From Microcaldota archaeon (GTDB taxonomy: Archaea; Micrarchaeota; Micrarchaeia; Anstonellales; Bilamarchaeaceae): a stretch of 39,695 nucleotides of DNA. Under the pieces are notes generated by a model. That model saw only the letters and a program-made list of their open reading frames with translations, did not search any database and was not told the origin of the DNA. Positions within the stretch are counted from its first letter, which is position 1, and the number at the start of each line of letters is the position of its first letter. Below, piece after piece: positions 1 to 8,916 of this stretch. Position numbers and translations under genes: made by a program. The stretch spans positions 1 to 39,695 of the forward strand of contig JAFGPA010000019.1 in the NCBI GenBank assembly GCA_016926175.1. The letters are read 5' to 3'.

Positions 1-874
1 CAGTCTTCTCAATCGCCTCTTTCATTTCAAGCACATCATGAAAACGGTCGTCAGGATTTTTTTCAATTGCTTTATGAACAATAGGGCATATTGGGGATGG
101 GATGGACGGCATTAATTTTTCAAGTGAAGCTGGCCTTTTTCTTCTTGAAAGATTGATCCATTCAGCTTCGCTCATGGAATTAAGGGGAGAAAATGGGAAT
201 TTGCCGCCGCTCAAAACAAAGTACATTGACATGCCAAGGGAGTATATGTCTGCACGGCCGTCAACCCTGTCCTGGGGATAGGTTTGTTCAGGAGCAATGA
301 AATATACCGTACCAAGTGGAGCCGGAGGATAGAACTGTGAAGGATGATTAAGCGGAAGCTGGGTACAAGCAAAGTCGATGAGAGTTGCTTTTTTGAATGA
401 CTGGCCGTCTGTTTCAATCATGATATTGGCTGGTTTTATGTCCCGGTGTACTGCTCCCTTCAGGTGTATTTTGGATAATGAATCGCAGACAGCAAGAAAA
501 GCCTTGAGCTGTTCCGGCATGCTAAGGATGTGGTGGATTGTATGGAAATCCCGGCCGCTGAGAAGTTCCATGACAATTGCCGGCCCGCAATCCATATAAT
601 AATCTATAATTGAAACAATGCCTGGAGACTTCAGAAAGGAGAGGGAATGGAATTCATTATCAAAAAAGGTCTTTGTCAGTGGATGGTTTGCATATTCTTT
701 TCTTGGTGTTTTGACTGCTGCCTTGCCCAGGGCGCCGGATGCGGCAAAAATCTCTGTAAATGGACCTCTCCAGATAGATTGGCTTATGGAGTAGCTGGAC
801 TCTGGAAGTGGAGGTATGCGGTTGAAAATGCCGGATGGGGGTTCTGCTGCTTCTTTTTTGGCTGTCTGTCTCAT
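1..874 (-). CDS. Ser/Thr protein kinase, C-terminus cut by window edge
   Basis: Reading the minus strand from the ATG at 874 gives 291 codons without a stop, running off the left edge. The Hanks-kinase pattern is visible: Lys55 in an AVK motif, a helix-C Glu near 74, HRDIKPAN at 143-150, an activation segment beginning DFA at 167-169, APE at 194-196, a DIYSLG helix-F motif near 209 and a late Arg in DDRF. All catalytic residues are present, so activity is plausible; DFA in place of DFG is the one departure. There is no glycine-rich loop of classic form. Substrate is unknown. A minus-strand TATA-like element lies at 917-926, giving a short leader. A TTG start a few codons upstream is possible. 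The kinase domain is nearly complete in the window, so what follows beyond the edge (sensor or membrane segment) cannot be seen. Confidence 0.88.
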   Translation of the reverse strand, partial: MRQTAKKEAAEPPSGIFNRIPPLPESSYSISQSIWRGPFTEIFAASGALGKAAVKTPRKEYANHPLTKTFFDNEFHSLSFLKSPGIVSIIDYYMDCGPAIVMELLSGRDFHTIHHILSMPEQLKAFLAVCDSLSKIHLKGAVHRDIKPANIMIETDGQSFKKATLIDFACTQLPLNHPSQFYPPAPLGTVYFIAPEQTYPQDRVDGRADIYSLGMSMYFVLSGGKFPFSPLNSMSEAEWINLSRRKRPASLEKLMPSIPSPICPIVHKAIEKNPDDRFHDVLEMKEAIEKT

Positions 875-916
875 ATTTATCAGGTCCGGCAACAATAATG
901 TACTATATGATGCAAA

Positions 917-926
917 TTTTATATAG
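917..926 (-). promoter_or_regulatory. TATA-like box of the kinase gene
   Basis: The minus strand reads CTATATAAAA here, 43 nt or more upstream of the kinase ATG at 874. Archaeal transcription normally starts about 25 nt downstream of the box, giving a leader of roughly 15-20 nt. A second AT-rich element at about 943-956 can serve the divergent gene on the plus strand. Inferred from sequence only. Confidence 0.45.
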
Positions 927-1017
927 CATTAAGACAGTTATAATTTATAAATACTTATGGACATAAAAATTACAGAAGAGGCTGTATTTATCAGGTTATG
1001 GCAAATTTGTGAGGAAC

Positions 1018-1776
1018 ATGATACCGGTGAACAAGGAAAAATTAAAGATTATCATAAGGGCTTCAAGACGGATGTCGGAGCCTAAGGCAGAAGGCCTGGA
1101 TATGGATTTTGATTTGCTTGCAAAAACAATAAGAAAAATAATAAGAGATTCCTATAAATGCAAATTCGATATAATGAAGAATAACGACATAAATGTAAAA
1201 GGAATTGCTGCTTCTGCCTTATTCATAAAAAAGGCGTATGAAATAATAGGCATTAGGGGAGAAGGAGATGAAAAAGTATTGAAATGGGCCGAGCATCCTG
1301 ATTTTGAAGAAGAGTGGGATGGAAAACCTTCAAAGGCATACAGCTATATTTTTGACAGGCTGTTTTCAGCTATCATGGAAAAGGCAACTGATGGCAGGGA
1401 TGTTTTTTTTGCATTCCAGCTGTTGTTTGATGATGCCATGGAGGCTGGAGCAGGGCATATTGCAAAAAAGACAATATTCTATATGGACCAGATACCTGAG
1501 GCTGACCTGGAGATTTTTGCCGCGGATCTTTTAAGATATACAAAAAGAATAGGTGAAAATGCGTTTTTTGACAGGTTGCCAAAACTGTTTTTAAGAAAAG
1601 AAAAATCAGCATTTTGCAGAATAGTGGTACAAAAAATGGAAGCAGCTGTGAAAGGCGACGAAAAAACAAGGGAAAAGGCACGAAACTGGCTAAAGCATAT
1701 GGAAAAAGGAATAGGAGCTATAACTGTCCAGGACAAAAGTCTGCTTCCAAAAGATGCAGAATTCAAGAATAAGTAA
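1018..1776 (+). CDS. Hypothetical helical protein
   Basis: A 252-residue protein rich in Lys, Glu, Ala and Leu. I see no signal peptide, membrane segment, Cys cluster or nucleotide-binding motif; the pattern suggests an all-alpha soluble protein. I do not recognise the family. The start is uncertain: GTG at 1009 and ATG at 1018 are in frame with only nine bases between them, and a GAGG sits just ahead of the ATG but closer than usual. A TATA-like AATTTATAAATA lies near 943-954. The gene diverges from the protein kinase and ends one nucleotide before the discriminator base of the convergent tRNA-Val gene. Confidence 0.7.
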   Translation: MIPVNKEKLKIIIRASRRMSEPKAEGLDMDFDLLAKTIRKIIRDSYKCKFDIMKNNDINVKGIAASALFIKKAYEIIGIRGEGDEKVLKWAEHPDFEEEWDGKPSKAYSYIFDRLFSAIMEKATDGRDVFFAFQLLFDDAMEAGAGHIAKKTIFYMDQIPEADLEIFAADLLRYTKRIGENAFFDRLPKLFLRKEKSAFCRIVVQKMEAAVKGDEKTREKARNWLKHMEKGIGAITVQDKSLLPKDAEFKNK

Positions 1777-1849
1777 TGGGCCCGCCCAGGATCGAACTGG
1801 GGATCTCTACCATGTCAAGGTAGCGTCTTAACCACTCGACTACGGGCCC
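1777..1849 (-). tRNA. tRNA-Val (anticodon GAC)
   Basis: The minus strand folds into a canonical cloverleaf of 73 nt. It has a perfect 7-bp acceptor (GGGCCCG with CGGGCCC), T8 and A9, a D arm with A14, G18G19 and A21, a 5-bp anticodon stem CTACC/GGTAG enclosing TTGACAT (anticodon GAC, valine), a 5-nt variable loop, a 5-bp T stem CCCAG/CTGGG with loop TTCGATC, and discriminator A73. The CCA tail is not encoded. No intron is present. The 3' end abuts the stop codon of the convergent hypothetical gene. One D-stem pair (13-22) is G-A. Confidence 0.97.
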
Positions 1850-1888
1850 GAATTAGAAACTATATCACATTAAAATAGAATAAAAATG

Positions 1889-2314
1889 TTACGATGAAGA
1901 CAATTTTCTCAGAAGTGCATACTCATCACAATTTCCTGACTCTACAATATCGACTTTCATTTGCCGGAAATCATGTTCAAGAGTTCTATCAAGCACTATC
2001 ACTGCAACGGAAGAAACAGGATTGTTTTTCTTGAAAGCGCAGGTTGCAGTCCTTAGTTTATCAAGCTGCTGCGAAAACAGTTTTGAATTTCCCAAAAGAA
2101 GAACATCCGCTTTAAGTTCATCTGATTTTGCAAAGAATTCCCCGTATGAAATAACTGCAGAACTTTGATGGTAGTACATGCCAAGGATTCTGGAAAAGAT
2201 TTTTTCCAGGGAAGAAAAACTGGCTTCACTGGCTACGACTACAGCACGCTTTTCAGAAACCAGCAGTTTTGCCGTTTTTTTGGAGCGCGGTAAAGCTGTG
2301 TAGCGGGTCTTCAT
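1889..2314 (-). CDS. Hypothetical protein, possible Rossmann-like fold
   Basis: The start is taken at the ATG giving MKTRYTALPR, 25 nt after the SAM synthetase stop; the longer in-frame reading would overlap that gene. The 141-residue product alternates hydrophobic strands (AVVVAS, ADVLLLG, VAVIVLDRT) with helices, which suggests a small alpha/beta fold such as a receiver-like or Toprim-like domain. No family could be assigned. Its closeness to the SAM synthetase gene suggests cotranscription, but nothing in the sequence ties its role to SAM. Confidence 0.6.
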   Translation of the reverse strand: MKTRYTALPRSKKTAKLLVSEKRAVVVASEASFSSLEKIFSRILGMYYHQSSAVISYGEFFAKSDELKADVLLLGNSKLFSQQLDKLRTATCAFKKNNPVSSVAVIVLDRTLEHDFRQMKVDIVESGNCDEYALLRKLSSS

Positions 2315-2339
2315 TGTAACTGCATATGGAAGGAAATGC

Positions 2340-3536
2340 TTAAAATAAGGAAATTTTGCCTTCAACAATGAGATTGGATATTTCTGTAACGTTTTCAAAG
2401 CGGCTGTCAACCTCTTTTTTTATGGTAGCGGATAATTTCCTGAAGCTGCCATCTGTAATTACAGTAACTGACGCAACTTTTGGCTGGTCGATGGGTTTGC
2501 CGATCTGGGAAAGCAGGGTAATGTTTATTTCCTGGATATCAGAATTTTCAGCAGCTAGGGATTCTGCCATTTGGGTTGCAAGGACTGAATATATCTTGCC
2601 AACATGGTTTATTGGGTTTTTGCCGCATGCTGCTTCAAGAGTCATGGAGCGAAAGGGGGTTATAAGGCCATTGATGCGGTTTCCCCGGCCAACACTGCCA
2701 TCATCGCCCATTTCAGCGCTTGTGCCGGTAAGGGTAAGATAGACAGACCCTGTTTTATCATTGTCTGCACTGTTTAGGGTTACTTCAACATTGCAGTCAA
2801 CGATTTTGCCGGACAGGGAAAGGATATCCTGTTTCACCCGCTCCCTGGCTTCAACATAGGAAGGAAGATCGGGAAGATATTTCGAGATAAATGCACATGC
2901 AACTGTAAGTCTTATCTTGTCTTTTTCACGAAGCCCCATTACCTTTATGTCTGCGCCTACTTCCGGATGCCTTGACTTGTATTCCTTGGAGTTAAGATAC
3001 TTTTCAGTTGAAAGAACAAGCTTTTCGAGAGGGGTTAATGGCGCGAATCCTGTGCCGAAACTTGTATCATTTGCATATGGAATTCTTGGCCCTCTGAGGA
3101 AAAGTTCCACAAGGTCAGAGGATCCCTGCGCAATTCTTGAGACAATTTCAACGTCATTGCAGACAGAAAGGTCTGGAAGGAGGCTTTCAAGGTAATTATG
3201 TGCTGTTTTTTGGGCAATATGATGAACCGGAATTTTTTTTCCTTCTGCTTTTTCTGTTGCCCTTCCGCTCAGGAGGACATAGATAGGCTTTGTGAAGATT
3301 CCTCCGCCAAAATCAACACTGGTTCCTCCGCCGCAAATCTGACCCTTGTCAACATTGTGATGAAGAATTTTGCCGAATTCCCGCAGATATTCCCTGCTGA
3401 GCTCTTTGCTTATTTCTTCCATGATACCGTCTATAAGGCTGTCCGGGTGGCCAAGTCCTTTTCTCTCCACCAGTTCTACATCTCTTTCTTTGGTAGGAGT
3501 GTAATTCCCCTTTTCCACGACAATATTCCTATCCAT
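2340..3536 (-). CDS. mat: S-adenosylmethionine synthetase, archaeal type
   Basis: Makes AdoMet from methionine and ATP. The 398-residue length, the GLGHPDSLID block near the N-terminus, the GGGTSVDFGGG glycine-rich segment and the late GRGNRINGLI segment mark the archaeal MAT family, which has little similarity to bacterial MetK. The start is the ATG at 3536; the upstream in-frame extension is rejected because it would read through the promoter. A minus-strand TATA-like CAATTTATAAATA at 3568-3580 lies 34 nt or more upstream, giving a leader of a few nucleotides. The product would feed methylation and, possibly, the AdoMet-decarboxylase-like protein encoded at 15165-15590. Confidence 0.96.
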   Translation of the reverse strand: MDRNIVVEKGNYTPTKERDVELVERKGLGHPDSLIDGIMEEISKELSREYLREFGKILHHNVDKGQICGGGTSVDFGGGIFTKPIYVLLSGRATEKAEGKKIPVHHIAQKTAHNYLESLLPDLSVCNDVEIVSRIAQGSSDLVELFLRGPRIPYANDTSFGTGFAPLTPLEKLVLSTEKYLNSKEYKSRHPEVGADIKVMGLREKDKIRLTVACAFISKYLPDLPSYVEARERVKQDILSLSGKIVDCNVEVTLNSADNDKTGSVYLTLTGTSAEMGDDGSVGRGNRINGLITPFRSMTLEAACGKNPINHVGKIYSVLATQMAESLAAENSDIQEINITLLSQIGKPIDQPKVASVTVITDGSFRKLSATIKKEVDSRFENVTEISNLIVEGKISLF

Positions 3537-3567
3537 GAAACCAGCATAAAGAATAGAAGCCAACGGA

Positions 3568-3580
3568 TATTTATAAATTG
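3568..3580 (-). promoter_or_regulatory. TATA-like box of the SAM synthetase gene
   Basis: The minus strand reads CAATTTATAAATA. Expected transcription start is about 3544, so the message would have a leader of about eight nucleotides ahead of the ATG at 3536. Together with the 80-residue gene ending at 3595, it argues that SAM synthetase has its own promoter. Confidence 0.5.
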
Positions 3581-3594
3581 GGGAAAAAGTCCGA

Positions 3595-3837
3595 TCAGAA
3601 TAAATAGGTTTTATCCCAAACTGCATCTTCTGCCGGTTCAATGCCGGCTTTGTAAAATGCCTGCCGGGCGGTGTTCCTGACAGTATAGCAGGGATCATGC
3701 AGGGAAATATAATGCAAAGACAGCCTGGCCAGATAGCCTTCCCTATGACCTAGATAGCTGGAAATGTCCCTTATTGCCTTTTTTCTTTCCATAACGCTTT
3801 TGCTCGATAATTTCTTCAATAATGATTCAATGTACAT
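3595..3837 (-). CDS. Small HEAT-like helical protein
   Basis: An 80-residue protein beginning MYIESLLKKL, preceded by a GAGG in AAGAGGCGGCAAC directly before the ATG, which supports the start. Two helical hairpins are suggested by VMERKKAIRDISSYLG and DPCYTVRNTARQAFYKAG; the second resembles the D-x-x-x-x-V-R-x-x-A pattern of HEAT and PBS-lyase repeats. It would then be a short protein-binding module. The HEAT reading is my inference from the pattern. It lies upstream of the SAM synthetase gene in the same direction with a 58-nt gap holding a separate promoter. Confidence 0.6.
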   Translation of the reverse strand: MYIESLLKKLSSKSVMERKKAIRDISSYLGHREGYLARLSLHYISLHDPCYTVRNTARQAFYKAGIEPAEDAVWDKTYLF

Positions 3838-4008
3838 GTTGCCGCCTCTTCATACAATGTAATGTGGGGGAAAATGTTTTTAAATGTATTTAATTATGTT
3901 TAAATGTGTTTATAACGATAAACTGTTTTCAGACCCTGACAAATAGGTTTTATCATACAAACAAATTTGGTAAATAATAAAATGAGTTTGGTAGAGATCG
4001 TACTGCTT

Positions 4009-5742
4009 ATGAAATTCAAAAGGTCTCCGATAATATGTCTTCTGGCGCATGTGGATCATGGCAAGACAACATTGCTTGACAGCATTAGAGGCACAGGAGT
4101 TGCAAAAAAAGAAGCCGGCGGCATCACCCAGATGATCGGTGCCAGTTATGTTTCAAAGAAAACAATAGATGAAGTTTCGAAGAATCTTGCAGAAACAATG
4201 AAACTGAAGATAGAGATACCCGGACTGCTTTTTATTGATACCCCGGGCCATGAAGCATTCACAAATCTGAGGGACAGGGGAGGCAGCCTTGCTGATCTTG
4301 TCATTTTGCTTGTGGACATAAATCAGGGGTTTCAGCCCCAGACAGTGGAAAGCATAAAGATTCTGAAGCAGCATAAAACGCCTTTCATAATAGCTGCAAA
4401 CAAGGTGGATATGCTGAACGGATGGAAAAGTCATCCGACAAAATCATTCTTTGAATCCTTTGCCCAGCAGCCCGAACACATCAGGCAGCGGGTAGATGAA
4501 AAAATGTATGGGATAATGGGGAGCATTTCGGAACACGGATTTGACAGCGAAAGGTTTGACAGGGTCTCTGATTTTTCAAAGCAGGTTGCAATAGTTCCCA
4601 TAAGTGCAAAAACAAAGGAAGGGCTTGCAGAATTGCTGGTTCTGATAGGCGGACTCAGCCAAAAGTTCCTTGGAAGCAGGCTGGAAATAGAAAGCAGTGG
4701 AAGAGGCAAGGGAAGCATAATTGAAGTAAAAGATGAACGGGGGATGGGAACCACTGTAGACGTGATTCTTTATGATGGAATCCTGAGAAAAAATGATGAG
4801 ATAGCCTATATGACGGCAAACGGAATCAGGAAAACAAAGGTTAGAAGCCTTCTGGAACCAAACCTGTCAGGAAAGGAAAAATTCAGGTATGTAGACGAAG
4901 TAATTGCAGCTGCAGGGGTAAAGATAAGTGCGCAGGACCTGGAAGGAGCAATACCCGGATCTCCGGTTGAAGTGATCCATGATTTTGAAAAGGACCGGGT
5001 GGATATAGAAAACAGGTTCAAAGAAGTGATATTCCAAAAGAATGAAGAGGGGGTAATAATCAGGGCGGAAAGCCTTGGGTCTGTCGAAGCAATACTCAGC
5101 CTGCTGAAGGATGCAGAAATCAATGTCAGGGATGCGGCAGTTGGGCAGATCACAAAAAAGGACATACTTGCTGCTGCAGCACAGGACAACAGGTATCTCC
5201 AGGCAGTATTGGGATTCAATGTAAACATACTTGACGAAGCAAGGGAAGAAAGTAAAAAGTCCGGGGCGCAGATAATCTACAGCAATATCATATACAAGCT
5301 TCTTGAAGACTATCAGGAATGGATTAAAAGCGAAAAAGAGGCGATGAAAAAGGATGCTTTGTCAAGGCTCACCCTTCCGGGAAAAATCATTGTTCTGGAC
5401 GGCTATGTGTTCCGGGCATCAAAGCCTGCAATATTTGGAGTGGAAGTGATTGCAGGAAAAATCAGGAAAAATTACAGACTGATGAACAACGGCGGGATAG
5501 TCGGCGAAATAAGAGAAATACAGAAGGACAAGGAAAAAGTTGACGAGGCAAAAACAAAAGATCAGCTGGCAATTTCATGTGATGGAATAAACATTGGAAA
5601 AAATGTGATGGAAGGAGATGTATTGTATACCTACATGACAAAGGATGAAATAGATGCATGGAATGAAAGGCTGAATATGCTGAGTGATGAGGAAAAAGGG
5701 ATTTTTGAAGAGCAGAAAAGAATGTTGCTCAAAGTTTTCTGA
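4009..5742 (+). CDS. infB: Translation initiation factor aIF5B
   Basis: The archaeal aIF5B/IF2-type GTPase promotes ribosomal subunit joining and initiator tRNA placement. The sequence shows G1 AHVDHGKT (the family usually has GHVDHGKT), G2 region with a Thr in GGITQMIGA, G3 DTPGH, G4 NKVD and G5 SAK, then the beta-barrel domain II, the alpha/beta domain III and the C-terminal barrel and helix. At 577 residues it has the usual archaeal length and no intein, although this gene is a known intein site. Start: family alignment favours MKFKRSPII at 4009; an ATG at 3982 in frame, about 30 nt after a TATA-like TTTTATCATA, is the alternative and would add nine residues. Confidence 0.96.
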   Translation: MKFKRSPIICLLAHVDHGKTTLLDSIRGTGVAKKEAGGITQMIGASYVSKKTIDEVSKNLAETMKLKIEIPGLLFIDTPGHEAFTNLRDRGGSLADLVILLVDINQGFQPQTVESIKILKQHKTPFIIAANKVDMLNGWKSHPTKSFFESFAQQPEHIRQRVDEKMYGIMGSISEHGFDSERFDRVSDFSKQVAIVPISAKTKEGLAELLVLIGGLSQKFLGSRLEIESSGRGKGSIIEVKDERGMGTTVDVILYDGILRKNDEIAYMTANGIRKTKVRSLLEPNLSGKEKFRYVDEVIAAAGVKISAQDLEGAIPGSPVEVIHDFEKDRVDIENRFKEVIFQKNEEGVIIRAESLGSVEAILSLLKDAEINVRDAAVGQITKKDILAAAAQDNRYLQAVLGFNVNILDEAREESKKSGAQIIYSNIIYKLLEDYQEWIKSEKEAMKKDALSRLTLPGKIIVLDGYVFRASKPAIFGVEVIAGKIRKNYRLMNNGGIVGEIREIQKDKEKVDEAKTKDQLAISCDGINIGKNVMEGDVLYTYMTKDEIDAWNERLNMLSDEEKGIFEEQKRMLLKVF

Positions 5743-5779
5743 TGGATAATCATAAATACCTGTTTGGGATGAATTCTTC

Positions 5780-6499
5780 ATGAAAGCAGTAGACGTAAAA
5801 GACCTTGCAAAGGTGATTGGAGAAAAAATCATTGTAGACAGGGTCTCTTTTTCTGTAGAAGAAGGGGAACTTTTTGGACTGCTGGGATCGAATGGTTCGG
5901 GCAAAACAACCACCTTTAATATGCTTTCGGGCGTTTTGAAGCCTTCCTCAGGAGAAGTTGAGATATTCGGAAGGAACATACGGAAAAACAAGGAATTTGT
6001 AAAGGACATTGGGATGGTAACGCAGAACGATTCATTTTATGAAACGCTTACAGTAAATGAAAATCTGGAATTTTTTGCATCCCAGCACAAAGTAAGCAGG
6101 GAAGATGCGAAAAAAAGAATAAGGGAATTGTTGTCTCAGACCAATCTGACAACAAAAAGCGGGGCGCTGGCCGCAACACTTTCCGGCGGGATGAAAAAAA
6201 GGCTGAACCTGGCATGTTCACTGGTTCATGATCCTAAAATACTTTTTCTCGATGAGCCCACAGTAGGTCTGGATCCTTTAGTAAGAAAAGAAATCTGGAA
6301 GTTGATAAAGCAGCTTCAAACAAACAAAAAGACAATAATCATCACCTCTCACTATATGGAAGAGATAGAAACCCTTTGCAAAAAAGTTGCCATAATGTTT
6401 AGGGGAAGGATTGTTGCAAACGGAACGCCGGCTTCCTTGAAAAAGAAATATAAGCTCCAGCAGATGGAGGATGTATTTGCACATCTGGTGAAAAGATGA
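5780..6499 (+). CDS. ABC transporter ATP-binding protein (ABC-2 exporter type)
   Basis: A 239-residue ATPase with Walker A GSNGSGKTT, Q-loop GMVTQND, signature LSGGMKKR, Walker B LFLDEPTVGLD and the switch His in TSHYMEE. This is the CcmA/DrrA/NatA-like group that powers ABC-2 type exporters. A TATA-like ATCATAAATA about 25-30 nt upstream suggests a nearly leaderless message. Its last codons overlap the start of the permease gene by four nucleotides, so the two are translationally coupled and form one transporter at the cytoplasmic membrane. The substrate is not evident. Confidence 0.94.
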   Translation: MKAVDVKDLAKVIGEKIIVDRVSFSVEEGELFGLLGSNGSGKTTTFNMLSGVLKPSSGEVEIFGRNIRKNKEFVKDIGMVTQNDSFYETLTVNENLEFFASQHKVSREDAKKRIRELLSQTNLTTKSGALAATLSGGMKKRLNLACSLVHDPKILFLDEPTVGLDPLVRKEIWKLIKQLQTNKKTIIITSHYMEEIETLCKKVAIMFRGRIVANGTPASLKKKYKLQQMEDVFAHLVKR

Positions 6500-8412
6500 T
6501 AATCAGCTCTATCAAAAAAGAATTTCTTGAAATTGCCCATGACCGGACGATGCTTGGGGTATTGCTGATATTTCCGGTTTTCATAATGCTTTTCATGGGA
6601 AGCTCTTTCGGCTCTATTGAAATCAGCGGTCTTCCGGTAGGGGTTGTCGGGCCAACAAATACTGCTTTTTCATCCGTATTGTTTGGCGGCCTGAATGAAT
6701 CAACTGCATTTAAGCTGCAAAACTTTGAAACCCAGGAAAGTGCAATGGAAAGCTTCAGAAACGGCCAGTTGAGAGCAATAATTGTTGTTCCTGCGGATAT
6801 TGACCAGCAGCTTAGAAATGGAGATGGAACAGAGATAAAAATAATAGTTGACAATTCTGACATTGCCCTGCAAAAAGCAATAGTGGCTGCAATGTCGTCT
6901 GTAATGCAGGCATCTTCAACCAACATAACCAGATCCTATGTAAGTGAAGCCTGGAACGATCTTGGTGAACTCGACAAAAGCGCTGCAAATCTTGCACTAA
7001 GCATAAATGAAAGCAAAGGAAGCATGATTAGAACAAAACAGAATCTTGAGAACATCCGGGCAAACATTGATGATCTGGAGATAGGCAGTCTGGAAGAATC
7101 CCTCCATAATACTTCCCTTCAGATAAGTTCGCTAAGTGAATTTGCAGCTGGGGAAACCATTGGAAATGATAGTTGGAAATTTCTGGAAGATGCAGAATTT
7201 GCACTGAATGAATCCATACATACCGTAGGGGATACACATACAAAGATAAATGACCAGATTGACGGACTGGAGAAAACAGCTGAAGATCTTGAGCTGTCTG
7301 TGAGTGCACTTAAGATTGCGAAGAATACAACAACAGATCCCATAACTGCCGCAGTTCTTGATGCAAATATTGCTGCATTGGACTCGCTGAAAAATTCCAC
7401 AAAACAGCAGATGGCAGATGCAGAACAGCAGCTGGCTGAACTCGAGAGCCTTAATATGACACTACATGAGTTCAGTATTTCTCTTGATGAATATTCTGAA
7501 CTGGTTTCGCAGGCAGAGCTGGAGCAGAACACAAAAATTGAAGAATTCCAGGAAAAAATTTCAAGGCTTGATGTTTCTCTTGGAAAGGCAGAAAGCACAA
7601 TAAAAAAAATGAAGGACTTGTTTGCTCAGATAGATACTACAACAAATGATATAGAAAAAACGCTTGATGAGGTTCTTGTACAGATTGGAAATGTGGATGA
7701 CCTTATAGGGTCCTTGCAGGAAACGGTTGCAGAGCAGACGGCAAAGAATCCGGAGAGAATTGCGTCTCCATTGTCAGTAGTTGTCCAGGACCATTATGCA
7801 AGAAGCAGTTTTGTTGATTTTATAATACCTCAGGTAATTGCAGTTTCGCTGCTGTTTTCCTGTTTTCTTCTTGCATCAATAAGCCTGGTTAGGGAAAAAA
7901 CAAGAAAAACGGTTGTGCGGCTGCTGCTCATACCGGGGGCATTTGAAAATTCCATTATCGCAAAGATTGCCACCATAACCCTCATTTCCTTGGGGCAGGT
8001 AGCAATAATATTGCTTGTTGGAATTTCCATATTTTCTGTTCAGGCACCTGCAAACGCCATAATGCTTGTAATTGGAACTGCAATATCTGCCCTTGTGCTC
8101 TCTGCAATAGGCATTTTGCTTGGTTTCTTTGCCAGAACAGAATCTGCAGCAATACAAAGTTCTCTGCTTATTGCAATACCAATGCTTTTCCTTGGAAATA
8201 TAATGTTTTCGCCGGATCTTTTGCCGGCGTACACCCAGATCTTGCAGCAACTGCTCCCGCTGGCCCACATAACAAATATTTTCAAGATTGTTTTGATAAC
8301 AAACGGAGATCCAACAGCAAATATTCTTGCCCTGGTTTCCTATTTTGTCCTTCTGGCAGTAATAGTTGCATTCATAATGATCAGAAGGAGGGACATTAGT
8401 CAATACGCGTAA
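6496..8412 (+). CDS. ABC-2 type permease with large external coiled-coil domain
   Basis: A 638-residue membrane protein. One TM helix lies near residues 18-38, then about 390 residues rich in Ala, Glu, Leu and Asn that look like an extracytoplasmic coiled coil (about 130-430), then five TM helices from about 437 to the end. This layout resembles the YhgE/Pip and ABC-2 (PF12698-type) exporters in which an external domain splits the first helix from the rest. Many Asn-x-Ser/Thr sites in the external part fit archaeal N-glycosylation. It pairs with the ATPase just upstream (ATGA overlap). The substrate could be a lipid, polymer or drug; nothing here decides it. The last 17 nt overlap a convergent gene. 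Confidence 0.9.
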   Translation: MIISSIKKEFLEIAHDRTMLGVLLIFPVFIMLFMGSSFGSIEISGLPVGVVGPTNTAFSSVLFGGLNESTAFKLQNFETQESAMESFRNGQLRAIIVVPADIDQQLRNGDGTEIKIIVDNSDIALQKAIVAAMSSVMQASSTNITRSYVSEAWNDLGELDKSAANLALSINESKGSMIRTKQNLENIRANIDDLEIGSLEESLHNTSLQISSLSEFAAGETIGNDSWKFLEDAEFALNESIHTVGDTHTKINDQIDGLEKTAEDLELSVSALKIAKNTTTDPITAAVLDANIAALDSLKNSTKQQMADAEQQLAELESLNMTLHEFSISLDEYSELVSQAELEQNTKIEEFQEKISRLDVSLGKAESTIKKMKDLFAQIDTTTNDIEKTLDEVLVQIGNVDDLIGSLQETVAEQTAKNPERIASPLSVVVQDHYARSSFVDFIIPQVIAVSLLFSCFLLASISLVREKTRKTVVRLLLIPGAFENSIIAKIATITLISLGQVAIILLVGISIFSVQAPANAIMLVIGTAISALVLSAIGILLGFFARTESAAIQSSLLIAIPMLFLGNIMFSPDLLPAYTQILQQLLPLAHITNIFKIVLITNGDPTANILALVSYFVLLAVIVAFIMIRRRDISQYA

Positions 8413-8854
8413 TTTCAACAAAAGAACAGTTGTGTATGCACCGGTCAAGATCATCGAATATGCCGGCAATTTCCGGGGAATGGGAAAGAAGCTGAATCCG
8501 GCAAAGCTGGCTTGCAACGTGGTGTTTAATTTTCATTCTTTCTTCAAAATTGTCTTCGAGCATTGCCAGTTTCTTACTCACCGCATTAACATAAGCATCA
8601 GCAAGGAGTTTTTGAAATTCATTGTACTGCTCTTTCATAATGGCTTTGAAGATATAGCAAAAATCCCCACAAGCAACGATCCTGTTGACATGATTTTTGC
8701 GGGAAGAATGGGTGAGATTAAGTCCTATGGCACTTACAGAAACTTCAACAAGAGGACTGCCGGACAATAATCCTTTGCAGAAGGGCCTGACCAAATCACG
8801 GTATAATTTTGCATCTCTCCGGCCCATTATTACAGAATCTGATGAAACAGTCAT
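8396..8854 (-). CDS. Hypothetical protein
   Basis: A 152-residue protein starting MTVSSDSVIMG, with ordinary codon use and predicted helices in the second half (MKEQYNEFQKLLADAYVNAV). A minus-strand TATA-like element at about 8884-8896 and an AAGGTTGGAG just before the ATG support the reading on this strand rather than a 112-residue ORF on the other strand. The family is not recognised; no membrane segment or metal site is apparent. It converges on the ABC permease gene, overlapping it by 17 nt. Confidence 0.6.
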   Translation of the reverse strand: MTVSSDSVIMGRRDAKLYRDLVRPFCKGLLSGSPLVEVSVSAIGLNLTHSSRKNHVNRIVACGDFCYIFKAIMKEQYNEFQKLLADAYVNAVSKKLAMLEDNFEERMKIKHHVASQLCRIQLLSHSPEIAGIFDDLDRCIHNCSFVEITRID

Positions 8855-8916
8855 GCTCCAACCTTGTAATAATAAGAAATTAACAATATAAATGCTTATT
8901 TGTCCTGTGAAACGAA

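Noticed and set aside
3198-3680. 160-residue plus-strand ORF over the SAM synthetase gene
   Set aside because: It is antisense to a clear, complete enzyme and has shadow-like composition rich in Cys, Phe and Ser.
4009-5742. Intein in aIF5B
   Set aside because: The GTPase motifs follow at normal spacing and the protein has normal length, so no insertion is present.
8432-8770. 112-residue plus-strand ORF opposite the hypothetical gene at 8396-8854
   Set aside because: It has no promoter or ribosome-binding site, while the minus-strand ORF has both a TATA-like box and a purine-rich site and is longer.
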